Source of the DNA: an uncultured Anaerolineae bacterium
Lineage (GTDB): Bacteria > Chloroflexota > Anaerolineae > Anaerolineales > Villigracilaceae
Assembly: GCA_903838415.1 (NCBI GenBank)
Contig: CAILYI010000075.1
Location: 1-33,652, forward strand
Length of the DNA stretch: 33,652 nucleotides
Direction: 5' to 3'
In this document: piece after piece, positions 7,644-16,743 of the stretch
Numbering within the stretch: position 1 is the stretch's first letter
Layout of the letters: every line of letters starts with the position of its first letter
Notes under the pieces: generated by a model
Database searches by the model: none
The model's input: the letters and a program-made list of their open reading frames with translations, nothing else
What the model was told of the DNA's origin: nothing
Position numbers and translations under genes: made by a program

Positions 7644-8684
7644 ATGGAACCTAAATCGAAATTTTCCGAAATTAAGCAGAGATTGGCCGCTCCGCTGGGC
7701 AAATTAAAAATAGATGGCCAGACCGTTTTGCTGTTGGGTGTACTTATGGTCCTGGTGGTATTCTTTGGCGTGACCGAAGAAAAATTCCTAATGGGGCGCA
7801 CGATCACCTCAATGGGTTTCCAACTGCCAGAAATCGGCATTCTGGCGCTATCCATGATGCTGGCGATACTGACGGGTGGGATTAACCTTTCGATCAATGC
7901 CACCTCCAATCTGGCTGCGGTCCTGTCAGGGTTATTTCTGGTGCGGGTAATACCAAAGGATGTGGCGCCTGACCAGGTGGGGTTCTACCTGCTGATCGCG
8001 TTGTTAATCGCGCTTGGGATTGGACTGCTGTGCGGCGCGATCAACGGTTTTCTGATCGGCTATGTCGGGGTGCCGCCCATTCTGGCAACGCTGGCCAGTA
8101 TGACCTTTTTTACTGGCATTTCCACTGGCATCACCGGCGGAAAGACGGTGACTGGCTTCCCTGATCAATTGTCGTTGATTGGCAGCAAGGCACTTTTCGG
8201 TGTGCCAATTCCTTTCCTGATCCTTGTGGCCATTGCGATTGTCACGTATCTGATCTTGTTTCAGACTGCTTTCGGTTTCAAGGTGCGTATGGTGGGCTCC
8301 AACCCAACCGCTGCAAATTTCTCGGGCATCAATAATCCTTCGATTATCATGAAGGTCTACGTGATCAGCGGTATTTACGCCGCCATCGCTGGCGTATTGG
8401 TGATGAGCCGGACCATGTCTGCTGCGATTGAATATGGGGCTACCACCTACGTGTTGTTGACTATTTTGATCTCGGTACTGGCATATATCATCCCCGGTTT
8501 TGGAAGTGTGCTGAATATCTTCATCGCCGTCCTAATCTTGCAAGTAATTTCGACGGGCTTCCACATGTTCCTGCTAGGGGTGCGCGGTAGTTCGTTCTTT
8601 AAGGATTTTACGTGGGGCATTTTGATGATTTTTATTTTCGTCATCAATTATTTCACCCGAGGTCGTAAGGCCGAAGAATCATAG
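7644..8684 (+). CDS. Sugar ABC transporter permease (RbsC family), second subunit
   Basis: 346 residues from the ATG at 7644; an in-frame GTG nine bases upstream overlaps the GGAG ribosome site and is less likely. A basic cytoplasmic N-terminus of about 30 residues precedes roughly nine membrane helices. GGINLSINATSNLAAVLSG matches the BPD_transp_2 'GGIDLS' region, and GVPPILATLASM is typical of the family. The second family loop is divergent (YIIPGFGSVLNI instead of the GG...GGRG form seen in the first permease), so the two subunits are not interchangeable copies. It pairs with the preceding permease and the double-NBD ATPase. Confidence 0.92.
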   Translation: MEPKSKFSEIKQRLAAPLGKLKIDGQTVLLLGVLMVLVVFFGVTEEKFLMGRTITSMGFQLPEIGILALSMMLAILTGGINLSINATSNLAAVLSGLFLVRVIPKDVAPDQVGFYLLIALLIALGIGLLCGAINGFLIGYVGVPPILATLASMTFFTGISTGITGGKTVTGFPDQLSLIGSKALFGVPIPFLILVAIAIVTYLILFQTAFGFKVRMVGSNPTAANFSGINNPSIIMKVYVISGIYAAIAGVLVMSRTMSAAIEYGATTYVLLTILISVLAYIIPGFGSVLNIFIAVLILQVISTGFHMFLLGVRGSSFFKDFTWGILMIFIFVINYFTRGRKAEES

Positions 8685-8705
8685 CAACAGATTTGAGGAA
8701 TCAAA

Positions 8706-9773
8706 ATGGATAAACGTTGGGAAGAACTTGGAACTTTGTTAGTGAATTACTCGGCGGCCGTGCAGCCTGGCGAACGTGTGATGATCGCGATGGGAGAATT
8801 GGAAAGCTACCCGCTGGTGCACGCGATTTATGGCGCTTGTATCCAGGCTGGTGCATTCCCCCAGGTCCAATTCATCTCAGAAGAGTTGAATCGCTTGATG
8901 CTCAAACATGGTAATCCAGACCAGATCGGTTGGGCGCCGGAGATTGAAGCACAGGGGATGGAGTGGGCTGATGTTTATTTTGGTCTGCGCGGCGCGCATA
9001 ATCTGGACGTCTTCTGGGATATTCCCAGCGATAAACTCTCACTGCTGCGGAAGGGGATGGGTAAGATCTCCACCCTGCGCTGGCAGAAAACCCGCTGGTG
9101 TTTACTGAGGGTGCCGAATGCCGCCTTCGCCCAGCAGGCCGGGATTGATGAAGAAACCATGCTGGATATGTATTTCAAGGCCTGTCTGCTTGATTGGCAG
9201 GGGGTCAGCAAGGAATGGTACCGCTGGGCTGAAATCCTGAACCAGGGCAAACAGGTGCGTATCCTGGGTAAAGGTACCGACCTGCGCTTTTCTCTTGAAG
9301 GACGTACCTGGGATGTGGCAGATGGACACTGGAATATGCCCGATGGTGAGATTGCCACTTCGCCAGTTGAAAGCAGCATCGACGGCGAAATTTACTTCGA
9401 TTTTCCAGGCGTGCTGGGTGGACGATTGATGCATGATATCCGCTTACGTTGGGAGATGGGGAAATTAGTGGAGGCCAGTTCTTCCACTAACCAGGACTTC
9501 CTGCGTTCGGTAGTCAACACCGATCCTGGCGCGTCCCTGATTGGTGAGTTCGCCATCGGCACCAACCCGGCGGTGAACATTTTCTGCAAGGATATCCTGA
9601 TGGATGAGAAGATTGACGGTACCATCCACATTGCGCTGGGGCGCGCCTACCCGAAGTCCGGCGGGACAAACCAATCTGCTATTCATTGGGATATCATCAA
9701 GGATATGCGCCAGGAAGGGGAAGTCTTTCTGGATGGCAAGTTGATCTACCAGAACGGGAAAATGCTGATCTGA
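8706..9773 (+). CDS. M29-family metallopeptidase (AmpS/PepS-like aminopeptidase)
   Basis: 355 residues, somewhat shorter than the roughly 410 typical of M29 aminopeptidases. The metal-site motifs are all visible: NMPDGE (Glu215), IGE (Glu281), GTIHIALGR (His308) and HWD (His327, Asp329). These correspond to the two-metal ligands known for the thermophilic aminopeptidases. The N-terminal substrate-recognition lobe covers about residues 1-185. GAGGA precedes the ATG, and it lies 21 bp after the permease gene. A peptidase inside a sugar operon has parallels in E. coli (sgcX, frvX, both M42-like). It may process a sugar-amino acid conjugate or have an altered substrate, which is inference. Confidence 0.88.
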   Translation: MDKRWEELGTLLVNYSAAVQPGERVMIAMGELESYPLVHAIYGACIQAGAFPQVQFISEELNRLMLKHGNPDQIGWAPEIEAQGMEWADVYFGLRGAHNLDVFWDIPSDKLSLLRKGMGKISTLRWQKTRWCLLRVPNAAFAQQAGIDEETMLDMYFKACLLDWQGVSKEWYRWAEILNQGKQVRILGKGTDLRFSLEGRTWDVADGHWNMPDGEIATSPVESSIDGEIYFDFPGVLGGRLMHDIRLRWEMGKLVEASSSTNQDFLRSVVNTDPGASLIGEFAIGTNPAVNIFCKDILMDEKIDGTIHIALGRAYPKSGGTNQSAIHWDIIKDMRQEGEVFLDGKLIYQNGKMLI

Positions 9774-9867
9774 AGCCTGGACTGGATCAGCATTTACAAG
9801 CCTTGGCCTCCAGCAGAATAGGCGTTTAGCGCCTGAGTATTGCAGTTCTCCAGAAAGGAGTCTCAAT

Positions 9868-11406
9868 ATGGCAAATGGTTACTTGATTGGTGTGGACATT
9901 GGCACTTATTCTTCAAAGGGCGTTTTGGTTTCAGCCGATGGGCAGGTGATTGCCAGCGATACATTGCCGCATGGTCTGGATATGCCCAAGCCTGGCTACT
10001 TTGAGCAGGATGCCGACCAGGTTTGGTGGCACGATTTTGTCAAGATTGTCAAGAATCTGTTTCAAAAATCTGGTGTGGATCCAAAATTGGTACTGAGTGT
10101 TGGGACGAGCGCGATTGGCTCATGTGTTTTGCCAATTGACGCGCAGGGCAGGCCACTACGTCCTGGAATTTTATATGGAATCGATGCGCGTGCCGGGAAA
10201 GAGATCGAATTTCTTGAACGCGAATTAGGCCGAAATGAGATTTACAACCAGGCTGGTTCGCACCTGAGTTCGCAAGCTTCTGGCCCCAAAATATTGTGGA
10301 TAAAGAATCATGAGCCAGAAGTATTCAAAAAGGCGCGTTGGTATTTGACCAGCGAAGCTTATTTGGTTTACAAGCTAACTGGCAAAGCATCCATTGATAT
10401 TTATACTGCCGGAGGCTATGCACCGCTGTATGACGTCCACAAACGCGATTGGGTTGATACGCTGGCAGCCGAGCTGATTACGACCCGCGAACATCTGCCC
10501 CAGACTTATTGGAGTTCTGAAGTGGTCGGTGGCGTGACAGCCGAGGCGGCGCGTGAGACTGGCCTGGTAGCAGGTACACCCGTCGTAGCGGGCACCACCG
10601 ATGCAGCATCAGAAGCCATCAGCGCGGGTGTGGCCGAGTTCGGCGATATGATGTTGATGTTTGGTAGTAGCATCTTCTTCATCATGAAAACTGCGCAACT
10701 GATTCAAACGCAGCGCTTCTGGAGCTCCAATTTTCTTGAGGAAGGCGCCTATGCTTTCCTGGGTGGCATGTCCACCTCGGGCAGCTTGACTACCTGGTTC
10801 CGCGACCAGTTAGCGCAGTTGGAGATCGAGCAGGAGAGAGCTGGTGGTGGAAATCCTTATGCTGAGTTGGCAGAACAAGCTGCTGGCTCAGCCCCCGGTT
10901 CAAACGGTTTGATTGCGTTGCCGTATTTTGAGGGAGAACGAACTCCCCTGCACGATCCCAGGGCAAGGGGTATGTGGTTTGGATTGAGTCTCAAGCACAC
11001 CAAAGGCGATCTATACCGCTCGTTGTTGGAAGGGGTGGCTTTTGGGATCAGGCATAACTTTGAGGCGATGACTGAAGAAGGTGTAACCCCCAGGCGTATT
11101 TTGGCTGTCGGCGGTGGCACCAAAAACCCTTTGTGGTTGCAAATTGTGGCTGACGTCTGCAACCTGGAACTGGTGGTACCTGAGCAACAGATCGGGGCAA
11201 GCTACGGTGACGCTTTCCTGGCCGCAGCGGGAATTGGGCTGTATTCGAACTTATCCCAGATTAAGCAGTGGGTACAGGCAAAAGAAGTAGTAAAGCCTAA
11301 TCCTAGCTTTCAGGAAACCTATGATTTCAATTACAACATCTTTCGTGAATTATATCCCGCGACCAAACACCTGATGCACAGGCTGGCTGATCGTTTGATT
11401 GAATAA
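9868..11406 (+). CDS. FGGY-family carbohydrate kinase (xylulokinase-like)
   Basis: 512 residues, a full-length FGGY kinase. The N-terminal phosphate-binding motif is GVDIGTYSSKG (8-18). GIDARAGKEI (104-113) matches the 'W.D.R' substrate region, AGTTDAASEAI (241-251) contains the expected catalytic base Asp245, and VGGGTKNPLW near 417-426 is the adenine-binding motif. FGGY enzymes phosphorylate xylulose, ribulose, gluconate, glycerol, erythritol and related polyols; the exact substrate is not evident. A decayed D-lyxose isomerase fragment immediately downstream would produce D-xylulose, which favours a ketopentose substrate. A good AAGGAG precedes the ATG, and the gap of 94 bp to the peptidase gene contains a small GGCG/CGCC hairpin. 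Confidence 0.9.
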   Translation: MANGYLIGVDIGTYSSKGVLVSADGQVIASDTLPHGLDMPKPGYFEQDADQVWWHDFVKIVKNLFQKSGVDPKLVLSVGTSAIGSCVLPIDAQGRPLRPGILYGIDARAGKEIEFLERELGRNEIYNQAGSHLSSQASGPKILWIKNHEPEVFKKARWYLTSEAYLVYKLTGKASIDIYTAGGYAPLYDVHKRDWVDTLAAELITTREHLPQTYWSSEVVGGVTAEAARETGLVAGTPVVAGTTDAASEAISAGVAEFGDMMLMFGSSIFFIMKTAQLIQTQRFWSSNFLEEGAYAFLGGMSTSGSLTTWFRDQLAQLEIEQERAGGGNPYAELAEQAAGSAPGSNGLIALPYFEGERTPLHDPRARGMWFGLSLKHTKGDLYRSLLEGVAFGIRHNFEAMTEEGVTPRRILAVGGGTKNPLWLQIVADVCNLELVVPEQQIGASYGDAFLAAAGIGLYSNLSQIKQWVQAKEVVKPNPSFQETYDFNYNIFRELYPATKHLMHRLADRLIE

Positions 11407-11570
11407 TCATGGAAATGTCCGTGTGCCAGCAGCTGCCTTGAGCTGCAGATTGCAACAGCAAGAAACACTGTGAAATAAGTATAAGTTACCGCACTGGCAT
11501 CAAAAATGCCGGAAAGGAAAGGAACTTCCACTTTGCCTACGTGGAGCTGTCCTGAATGCGGAATGAAGCT

Positions 11571-11597
11571 CAGGCTTGGGATAAGGAACCAAGCCTG
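11571..11597 (+). terminator. Hairpin downstream of the kinase gene
   Basis: CAGGCTTGG (11571-11579) pairs with CCAAGCCTG (11589-11597) over a nine-base loop. The following AAATCTGTT is not a clear U-run. It lies 165 bases after the kinase stop and is the likeliest 3' end of the sugar operon. Confidence 0.45.
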
Positions 11598-11622
11598 AAA
11601 TCTGTTATGATTCCTGCGAGCG

Positions 11623-11793
11623 GAAAAACTACCCTCCGGCGTTTTCATTTTTCTTATTGGAAACCGCAGGATTGGCAAAAAAGGTCATGAGGTGCGCGAG
11701 ATTGTAGAAAATGCTCTTGGCTGGGATATAACTGATTTTGGTAGCGGTGATTTTCCCAAGTTCGGCCTGTTTCTATTTGCGCTTCGCAACTGA
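11623..11793 (+). pseudogene. D-lyxose isomerase remnant (N-terminal piece, frameshifted)
   Basis: The frame 11659-11793 ends KKGHEVREIVENALGWDITD then FGSGDFPKFGLFLFALRN and a TGA. This matches the segment around residues 45-85 of D-lyxose isomerases (cupin fold; D-lyxose to D-xylulose), where 'LGWDITDFG.G.F...GL.LFTLRNG' is highly characteristic. Just upstream, two other frames supply pieces of the preceding family sequence: PPAFSF at about 11630-11648, and FSYWKPQDWQK at about 11644-11676. Together they imply at least two frameshifts. No start codon and none of the metal-binding cupin residues remain. It is too short and broken to be called as an ORF. It lies 220 bp after the FGGY kinase, whose substrate it would have made. 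Confidence 0.65.
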
Positions 11794-11844
11794 CCGCGAC
11801 ATGGATCCACAATCCTTTTCAATCTACTGATAACAAGGTGAATT

Positions 11845-12408
11845 ATGCCTGGGATTATTGTGTTTCAGTGGTCATTTCTCCTGCTCGGCAGTGCTGGGAT
11901 TGTTTTCATCTCACGCCACTCACTTCTAAAACCGCGATCACACGGGTTTTATCGCTTCTTTGCCTGGGAAATCCTGTTGGGGATGTTCCTGCTCAATGGC
12001 GCTGGCTGGTTCCGCGATCCATTGGCATGGTACCAACTTGTTTCGTGGGCGCTGCTCATCATTTCTTTGGGATTGGTGATTGAGGGGCTGAGATTGCTCC
12101 GGGAAATTGGCAAACGGAGTGCGGCCAGGCAGGAACCATCGCTCTTGGGGCTGGAGAAAACATCTCACCTGGTTACGATCGGCTTATATCGTTCTATCCG
12201 CCATCCGCTGTACAGTTCGCTTATGTTTCTGAGTTGGGGGATCTTCTTCAAGTCACCATCCTGGCCGGATGCTGGGCTGGCGCTGCTCTGCTCTCTTTTC
12301 CTGATTGCCACGGCTCGCGTGGAGGAGCGCGAAAACATCAGCTTTTTTGGGGCTGAATACGTGGAATATATGAGACATAGCAAGATGTTCATCCCGTTCG
12401 TTTTTTAG
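11845..12408 (+). CDS. Membrane methyltransferase-like protein (ICMT/PEMT family)
   Basis: 187 residues with about four or five hydrophobic segments. The C-terminal half carries the family's cofactor region, GLYRSIRHPLYSSLMFLSWG (about 112-131), followed by ARVEERENISFFGAEYVEYM and a short basic-hydrophobic tail. This pattern is shared by isoprenylcysteine carboxyl methyltransferases and phospholipid N-methyltransferases, which use S-adenosylmethionine at the membrane. The substrate cannot be decided. The start follows AAGGTG seven bases upstream. It stands alone between the sugar locus and the KAP gene and appears unrelated to either. Confidence 0.8.
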   Translation: MPGIIVFQWSFLLLGSAGIVFISRHSLLKPRSHGFYRFFAWEILLGMFLLNGAGWFRDPLAWYQLVSWALLIISLGLVIEGLRLLREIGKRSAARQEPSLLGLEKTSHLVTIGLYRSIRHPLYSSLMFLSWGIFFKSPSWPDAGLALLCSLFLIATARVEERENISFFGAEYVEYMRHSKMFIPFVF

Positions 12409-12721
12409 GAACAGTAGCGCAACTGAAGGTCGTGTGAAGGGCATTTCTGCAGTAGTGGGGGACATATTGTCGGATATTATTCCAGAAAACCCAAATTTCT
12501 TGTATACTCTATTAAGGAAGACGACAGTGCGCAACTGTATAACTGGTGGTCTCCTTTGAATGCGATACCTACTGCAGGTATTCGAAGAGTTCACACCAGG
12601 CAAGATCCGTCTGTACGGTAAGTCAGTGGGGCAAGTGAAATAATCAATGGGATGATGAGCAAAGAAACTAATAACATATAACTCGTCCGGTAATCTTGTC
12701 TGATTCAAGAAGGATGGTTTT
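12409..12721 (+). promoter_or_regulatory. Intergenic region with possible promoter of the KAP gene
   Basis: TATACT at 12503-12508 is a good -10 box, but the best -35 at 17 bases (TTCCAG, 12480-12485) is weak. An imperfect hairpin, GATACCT against AGGTATTC, lies at about 12564-12582 in the putative leader. The KAP gene has a clear AAGGA ribosome site just before 12722. No coding gene is seen here. Confidence 0.35.
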
Positions 12722-15700
12722 ATGGCCTACACAAATGGATTGAGCGTTTCTTCTTATAACCCAAGTATTGATTGGCCTCGCGTCATGTCTCAAGGCTATC
12801 GTTTCGTATTTACTAAAGCAACGGAAGGGGTCGAGGTTGTTGAGCAATTGTTTCCCGTCCATTGGGCCGGCGCCCAACAGACGGGGTTGTTGCGTGGGGC
12901 ATACCACTTATTTGTGCCCGATCTGGATCCATATAAACAGGCGGATCTATTCTTGGCCACTCTGGCTGGCGACTTTGGAGAGCTTCCCCCTGTACTTATT
13001 TTGGAAAGTCGGTCAGACAAACCAACCAGAGATCAATCCGTTTTTTCTCTTGCAAAAAGTTGGCTTGATCAGGTGGAAAAAATTACTGGCCGCAAACCTC
13101 TCATTTATTCTTCCGGCCAGTTTTTGCGCGAGCACAAGCCAACTCCTGATTGGGCCAAAGAATATCCACTCTGGATTGCGCAATTCCCAGGGCAAACCGT
13201 TACTGAGGATGACCGCCCTCAGCAGCCAGAAGGCTGGCTGGATTGGTCATTCTGGCATTATAGTGACCTTGGCAGAGTGGATGGAATCACCAACGAGGAT
13301 GCCTCCCCAACCCAGGTGGATCTGAACTTCTTCCGTGGGAGCCTGGATGAGCTTTATGCTTTTGCCGGGTTGCGGCCCGACGAAGCAACAAAGTCCACAA
13401 TTCCTGATAAGTCAACTCCCCAAAAAGCATCCCAAAAACTCGTCAGATCAGAAAAACCGGTTCAAGAAGTAAACCTGGATCACCACGGCGTTCGTATTAC
13501 CATGGCGCTCACGTCCAAAGGTTGGCTGCTGCCTGCCGATGGATTTGTACTGCGAGCAGGGATTGGCGACAAAGTCATCACAGGATCGATCTTTGAAGCG
13601 ATGCAAAAAGACCTCGACCGCAAGTCTCAAGTTGTATTGAAGAGCTTTTTGGCCGAATTTCTGAAAGCATCCGATCCGCTGACGATTTCCAAGCCTATTG
13701 CGATTAACCTGGATGAAAAGTTGGGGAAAAAAGTGCTCCCTAATTCGCCCACCGGATCTGCCTGTCTGATTATCGTTGCATATGGAACTCTGGCGGTAGA
13801 AACGGCTGCTGATGTTCGCGCAGTAATGCGGGGGATACTCGAGAGCGCCAAGAGCAGCGGCCTTTCGAGTATCGTAATCCCTGTTTTGATTTCGAGCAGA
13901 AGAGCAATCCCGGAATATGTCAATAAGGCCAGGCGCATGCTGGATGCCCTGTTGGAAATCTCGGATTTCGGTACGGTAAAAAGCGTGACCGTTATCACTG
14001 TGAATGCCCAGGTGATGGCGATGGCACGCCAACGACTGGATCTGCGCGAAAATAATCTTGCCCAGGCCCTGGCCAACGATCAGGCTGATGGCGATGACTT
14101 GCTCAACATCTCTGCCGAGGTGTACGCTCTGGCTGATACCCTGTTGCTGCGCGAAGTTCACGCACCACTGGCTGTTGGCATTATGGGTGGCTGGGGCAGC
14201 GGTAAATCCTTTGTGATGAACCTGCTGAAAAAACGGATGGCTGCCATTCGTACACGCCGGGTGTCGCAAGGCTGGCCGCCCTATCTGAAAGATGTGCCCC
14301 GCCCACCCTTCGTTGGCCATATTTACCAGATCAGTTTCAACGCCTGGACGTATGCCAAATCCAATCTGTGGGCCAGCCTGATGCACACCATCTTTTTTGA
14401 ACTTAACCGGCAAATCTCCCTGGAAAAGGTTTTTTCAAAAGGCTCGACAGATTCAATGCTATTGGGCGGTGACGTTTATAAAAATCTTTATGAAGATGAT
14501 TACCAGATTAAAGAGGCTGAATATGGAAAAGAAGCCCGGGAAATCATGGATGGCAACCTGCTCTGGCTCAGTATGCGCGAACAAAAGCAGGCTGAAATCC
14601 AACTTCTGCGGAACATAGAAGGAGAAATCGCCAACTGGAAATCCGGGCGCGAGAAAGCCAACCAAAAACAGCTTGAAGAAATCCAGAAGGAGATCGGAGA
14701 CCAGGCTCATTTTGCCGCAGCTGAAATCTTGAAGAAAAAAGCGAACGTGCTCGCTGACCAAGTTCTCGATGAAAGAGGACGTAACTTACTCCTGATGAAA
14801 AACCTTGATGTCAGCCAGGTGGAGGAATTACTCAGTTCTCTGCGCAGCATGCAAACTACCTGGAGCTATATCTTGACCGTCATTCGAAAATCTAGCAAGA
14901 ACAGCGCATTGGCGTTGCTCCTGGCGGTCTTTCTGGTTGGAAGTCTGGTTACCAACTTCCCTACTGTTGCTGACCTGCTCAAAATGGACTTCTTGGCAAG
15001 ACTGGTGACGCAGTTTGCTGCGATTGTCGCCGCGGCCATTCCAGTTGTGCGCCTGGCCAGTAATTGGAGCTTGAGAATCAAGGAAATTGTGCAAGAGTAT
15101 CAGGCCTCGGTTGATATGGAAATGGCCAACTGGCGCGCTACTCGCGATGCACGCATAGCTGAAAAGCAGGCCGCTGACGAGGCTGAAGTCCAGAAAATCT
15201 TCAATGATGCCGGGCTTACCCTGGACGAAAAGCTCGAAAAGCTAAAACTTTTGGCGGGTAAAAATGTTGCTGCAAATGACAAAATAGTCGAAGTCTTGCA
15301 AACTCGCGCGGAAGACCAGCGCAGGAAAGTTGGTCCGACTGCGCACTACTTGAGCTTGCTCGAATTTGTCCGTTCCAGGCTGGACGAAGCCAGTTATGAA
15401 GGTCAGTTAGGGCTGATGCACCAGGTCAAACGGGATTTTGATGAACTGACTGCCAGCATGATGCGCAATAATCAAGAGACCAATAAGCTGCTCCCGCGTG
15501 GAGAGCCTCGCATTGTTCTTTTCATTGATGACCTGGATCGCTGCCCCCCTGCGCGCGTGGTGCAGGTACTTGAAGCTGTTCAACTTTTGCTCAACACAAA
15601 ATTATTTGTGATCGTACTCGGTCTTGATACCCGTTATGTTACCCGCGCGTTGGAGAAAGAATATAAGGAAATTCTCCAGCATGAAGGCGATCCGTCTGGT

Positions 15701-16510
15701 TTGGATTATATAGAAAAAATTATTCAGATTCCTTACCGGGTTCGTCCGATGGAACCGGCCGGCTTGCTAAATTATCTGGAACAACAGATGCAAGTTGAGT
15801 TCGTGGAACAGAAACAGGAAACACCCCCGCTGCTGATTGGCAAAACCGGATCGAAACAAGCTGCGAAAACTACCGAGAAAACGCTGGAACAATCATCAGA
15901 TAAGGAGCAAATCGTTCAAAGTTCCACGAATGATTCTGATTTGCAGCCCACGCAACTTCCCAAAGAACAGCCGCAACAGGAGCAGCCGCCGGTGGAATTA
16001 TCGCCAGAAGTGATCAAATTCAAAGTGGACGATCTGAGCGATTTGAATGTCTGCTGCCAACGGGTGGATCTCACGCCTCGCAGTGTCAAGCGTTTGGTCA
16101 ATGTGCTAAAACTGATCAAGATATTCTGGTTTCGCAGTCTGGGAGGTGACCGCTCAAGGCCCGTCAAGCAGACAGTCATGAGCCTGCTGGCGCTTTCTGC
16201 GGCTTACCCTGAAATTATGCGCGAGGTATTTGTCAAGATGGATACTTACTTTCGTAGCGAGGAGAGCCTGCCCAAGTCATCTATCATTGAACAATTAAGC
16301 AATATTCAGTTGCAGGATGCCATTGAAGTCAGTTTTGCCTGGCAGCTGGCTCTTTTCCGCCGGGATGTGAAAGCACTCCAGGCGCAAGGATTTGGTGCGG
16401 TTCCACTCGCTGAATTGGAACAGACCACTTTCAACATCGTTCGTTCGTTTTCTTTTGTGGGCGACCCTGGCTACTGGACCAAAAAAGAAGAACAAACTGT
16501 TTCCGGGTAA
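12722..16510 (+). CDS. GH25-lysozyme-like domain fused to a membrane KAP P-loop NTPase
   Basis: 1262 residues. Residues 5-215 follow the GH25 muramidase fold (SIDWPRVMSQGYRFVFTKAT, GAYHLF, TGRKPLIYS, QVDLNFF). The catalytic acids are altered: the N-terminal 'DVS' Asp is Ser (LSVSS) and 'VLDIE' reads VLILE, so lysozyme activity is unlikely. Residues 340-435 form an alpha/beta segment (ACLIIVAYGTLAVET, SSIVIPVLISSRR) that could be macro-like. The KAP NTPase has Walker A GGWGSGKS (489-496), the FNAWTY motif (539-544) and Walker B IVLFIDDLDR (931-940). As in KAP ATPases, two membrane helices (about 728-745 and 757-776) and long coiled coils are inserted between the Walker motifs. A Gln/Pro/Glu-rich linker (about 1030-1095) precedes the C-terminal helical lid. 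No signal peptide is seen. Function is unknown; KAP proteins are often linked to membrane-associated conflict systems. Confidence 0.85.
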   Translation: MAYTNGLSVSSYNPSIDWPRVMSQGYRFVFTKATEGVEVVEQLFPVHWAGAQQTGLLRGAYHLFVPDLDPYKQADLFLATLAGDFGELPPVLILESRSDKPTRDQSVFSLAKSWLDQVEKITGRKPLIYSSGQFLREHKPTPDWAKEYPLWIAQFPGQTVTEDDRPQQPEGWLDWSFWHYSDLGRVDGITNEDASPTQVDLNFFRGSLDELYAFAGLRPDEATKSTIPDKSTPQKASQKLVRSEKPVQEVNLDHHGVRITMALTSKGWLLPADGFVLRAGIGDKVITGSIFEAMQKDLDRKSQVVLKSFLAEFLKASDPLTISKPIAINLDEKLGKKVLPNSPTGSACLIIVAYGTLAVETAADVRAVMRGILESAKSSGLSSIVIPVLISSRRAIPEYVNKARRMLDALLEISDFGTVKSVTVITVNAQVMAMARQRLDLRENNLAQALANDQADGDDLLNISAEVYALADTLLLREVHAPLAVGIMGGWGSGKSFVMNLLKKRMAAIRTRRVSQGWPPYLKDVPRPPFVGHIYQISFNAWTYAKSNLWASLMHTIFFELNRQISLEKVFSKGSTDSMLLGGDVYKNLYEDDYQIKEAEYGKEAREIMDGNLLWLSMREQKQAEIQLLRNIEGEIANWKSGREKANQKQLEEIQKEIGDQAHFAAAEILKKKANVLADQVLDERGRNLLLMKNLDVSQVEELLSSLRSMQTTWSYILTVIRKSSKNSALALLLAVFLVGSLVTNFPTVADLLKMDFLARLVTQFAAIVAAAIPVVRLASNWSLRIKEIVQEYQASVDMEMANWRATRDARIAEKQAADEAEVQKIFNDAGLTLDEKLEKLKLLAGKNVAANDKIVEVLQTRAEDQRRKVGPTAHYLSLLEFVRSRLDEASYEGQLGLMHQVKRDFDELTASMMRNNQETNKLLPRGEPRIVLFIDDLDRCPPARVVQVLEAVQLLLNTKLFVIVLGLDTRYVTRALEKEYKEILQHEGDPSGLDYIEKIIQIPYRVRPMEPAGLLNYLEQQMQVEFVEQKQETPPLLIGKTGSKQAAKTTEKTLEQSSDKEQIVQSSTNDSDLQPTQLPKEQPQQEQPPVELSPEVIKFKVDDLSDLNVCCQRVDLTPRSVKRLVNVLKLIKIFWFRSLGGDRSRPVKQTVMSLLALSAAYPEIMREVFVKMDTYFRSEESLPKSSIIEQLSNIQLQDAIEVSFAWQLALFRRDVKALQAQGFGAVPLAELEQTTFNIVRSFSFVGDPGYWTKKEEQTVSG

Positions 16511-16743
16511 AAGAAGTTGAGCTTATCGTCAGCAGTCAAAAGTTCAGTAACTTGAAACTCGGTCAAGGTGCTAGATTTTCGAGACCAAACTCACTGTTTT
16601 AAGTTATCACAACTTTTGGGCTTACAGTTCCGTTATCGTGAGCGCTTGTTCAAACAACAGATGATAAGAATTGATAAATCCGAGATTTGAAAGCTGGATT
16701 TGCCCAGTACCAATTCTCTTGACAGGGTCTCCAAAACAATAAC

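Noticed and set aside
11331..11678. Minus-strand 115-codon frame downstream of the kinase
   Set aside because: Antisense to the kinase end and to the isomerase remnant; no recognisable content.
12253..12708. Minus-strand 151-codon frame
   Set aside because: Largely antisense to the methyltransferase-like gene and the KAP leader; no motif or ribosome site.
13448..14413. Long minus-strand frame of 321 codons
   Set aside because: Entirely antisense to the KAP protein, whose domains are unambiguous on the plus strand.
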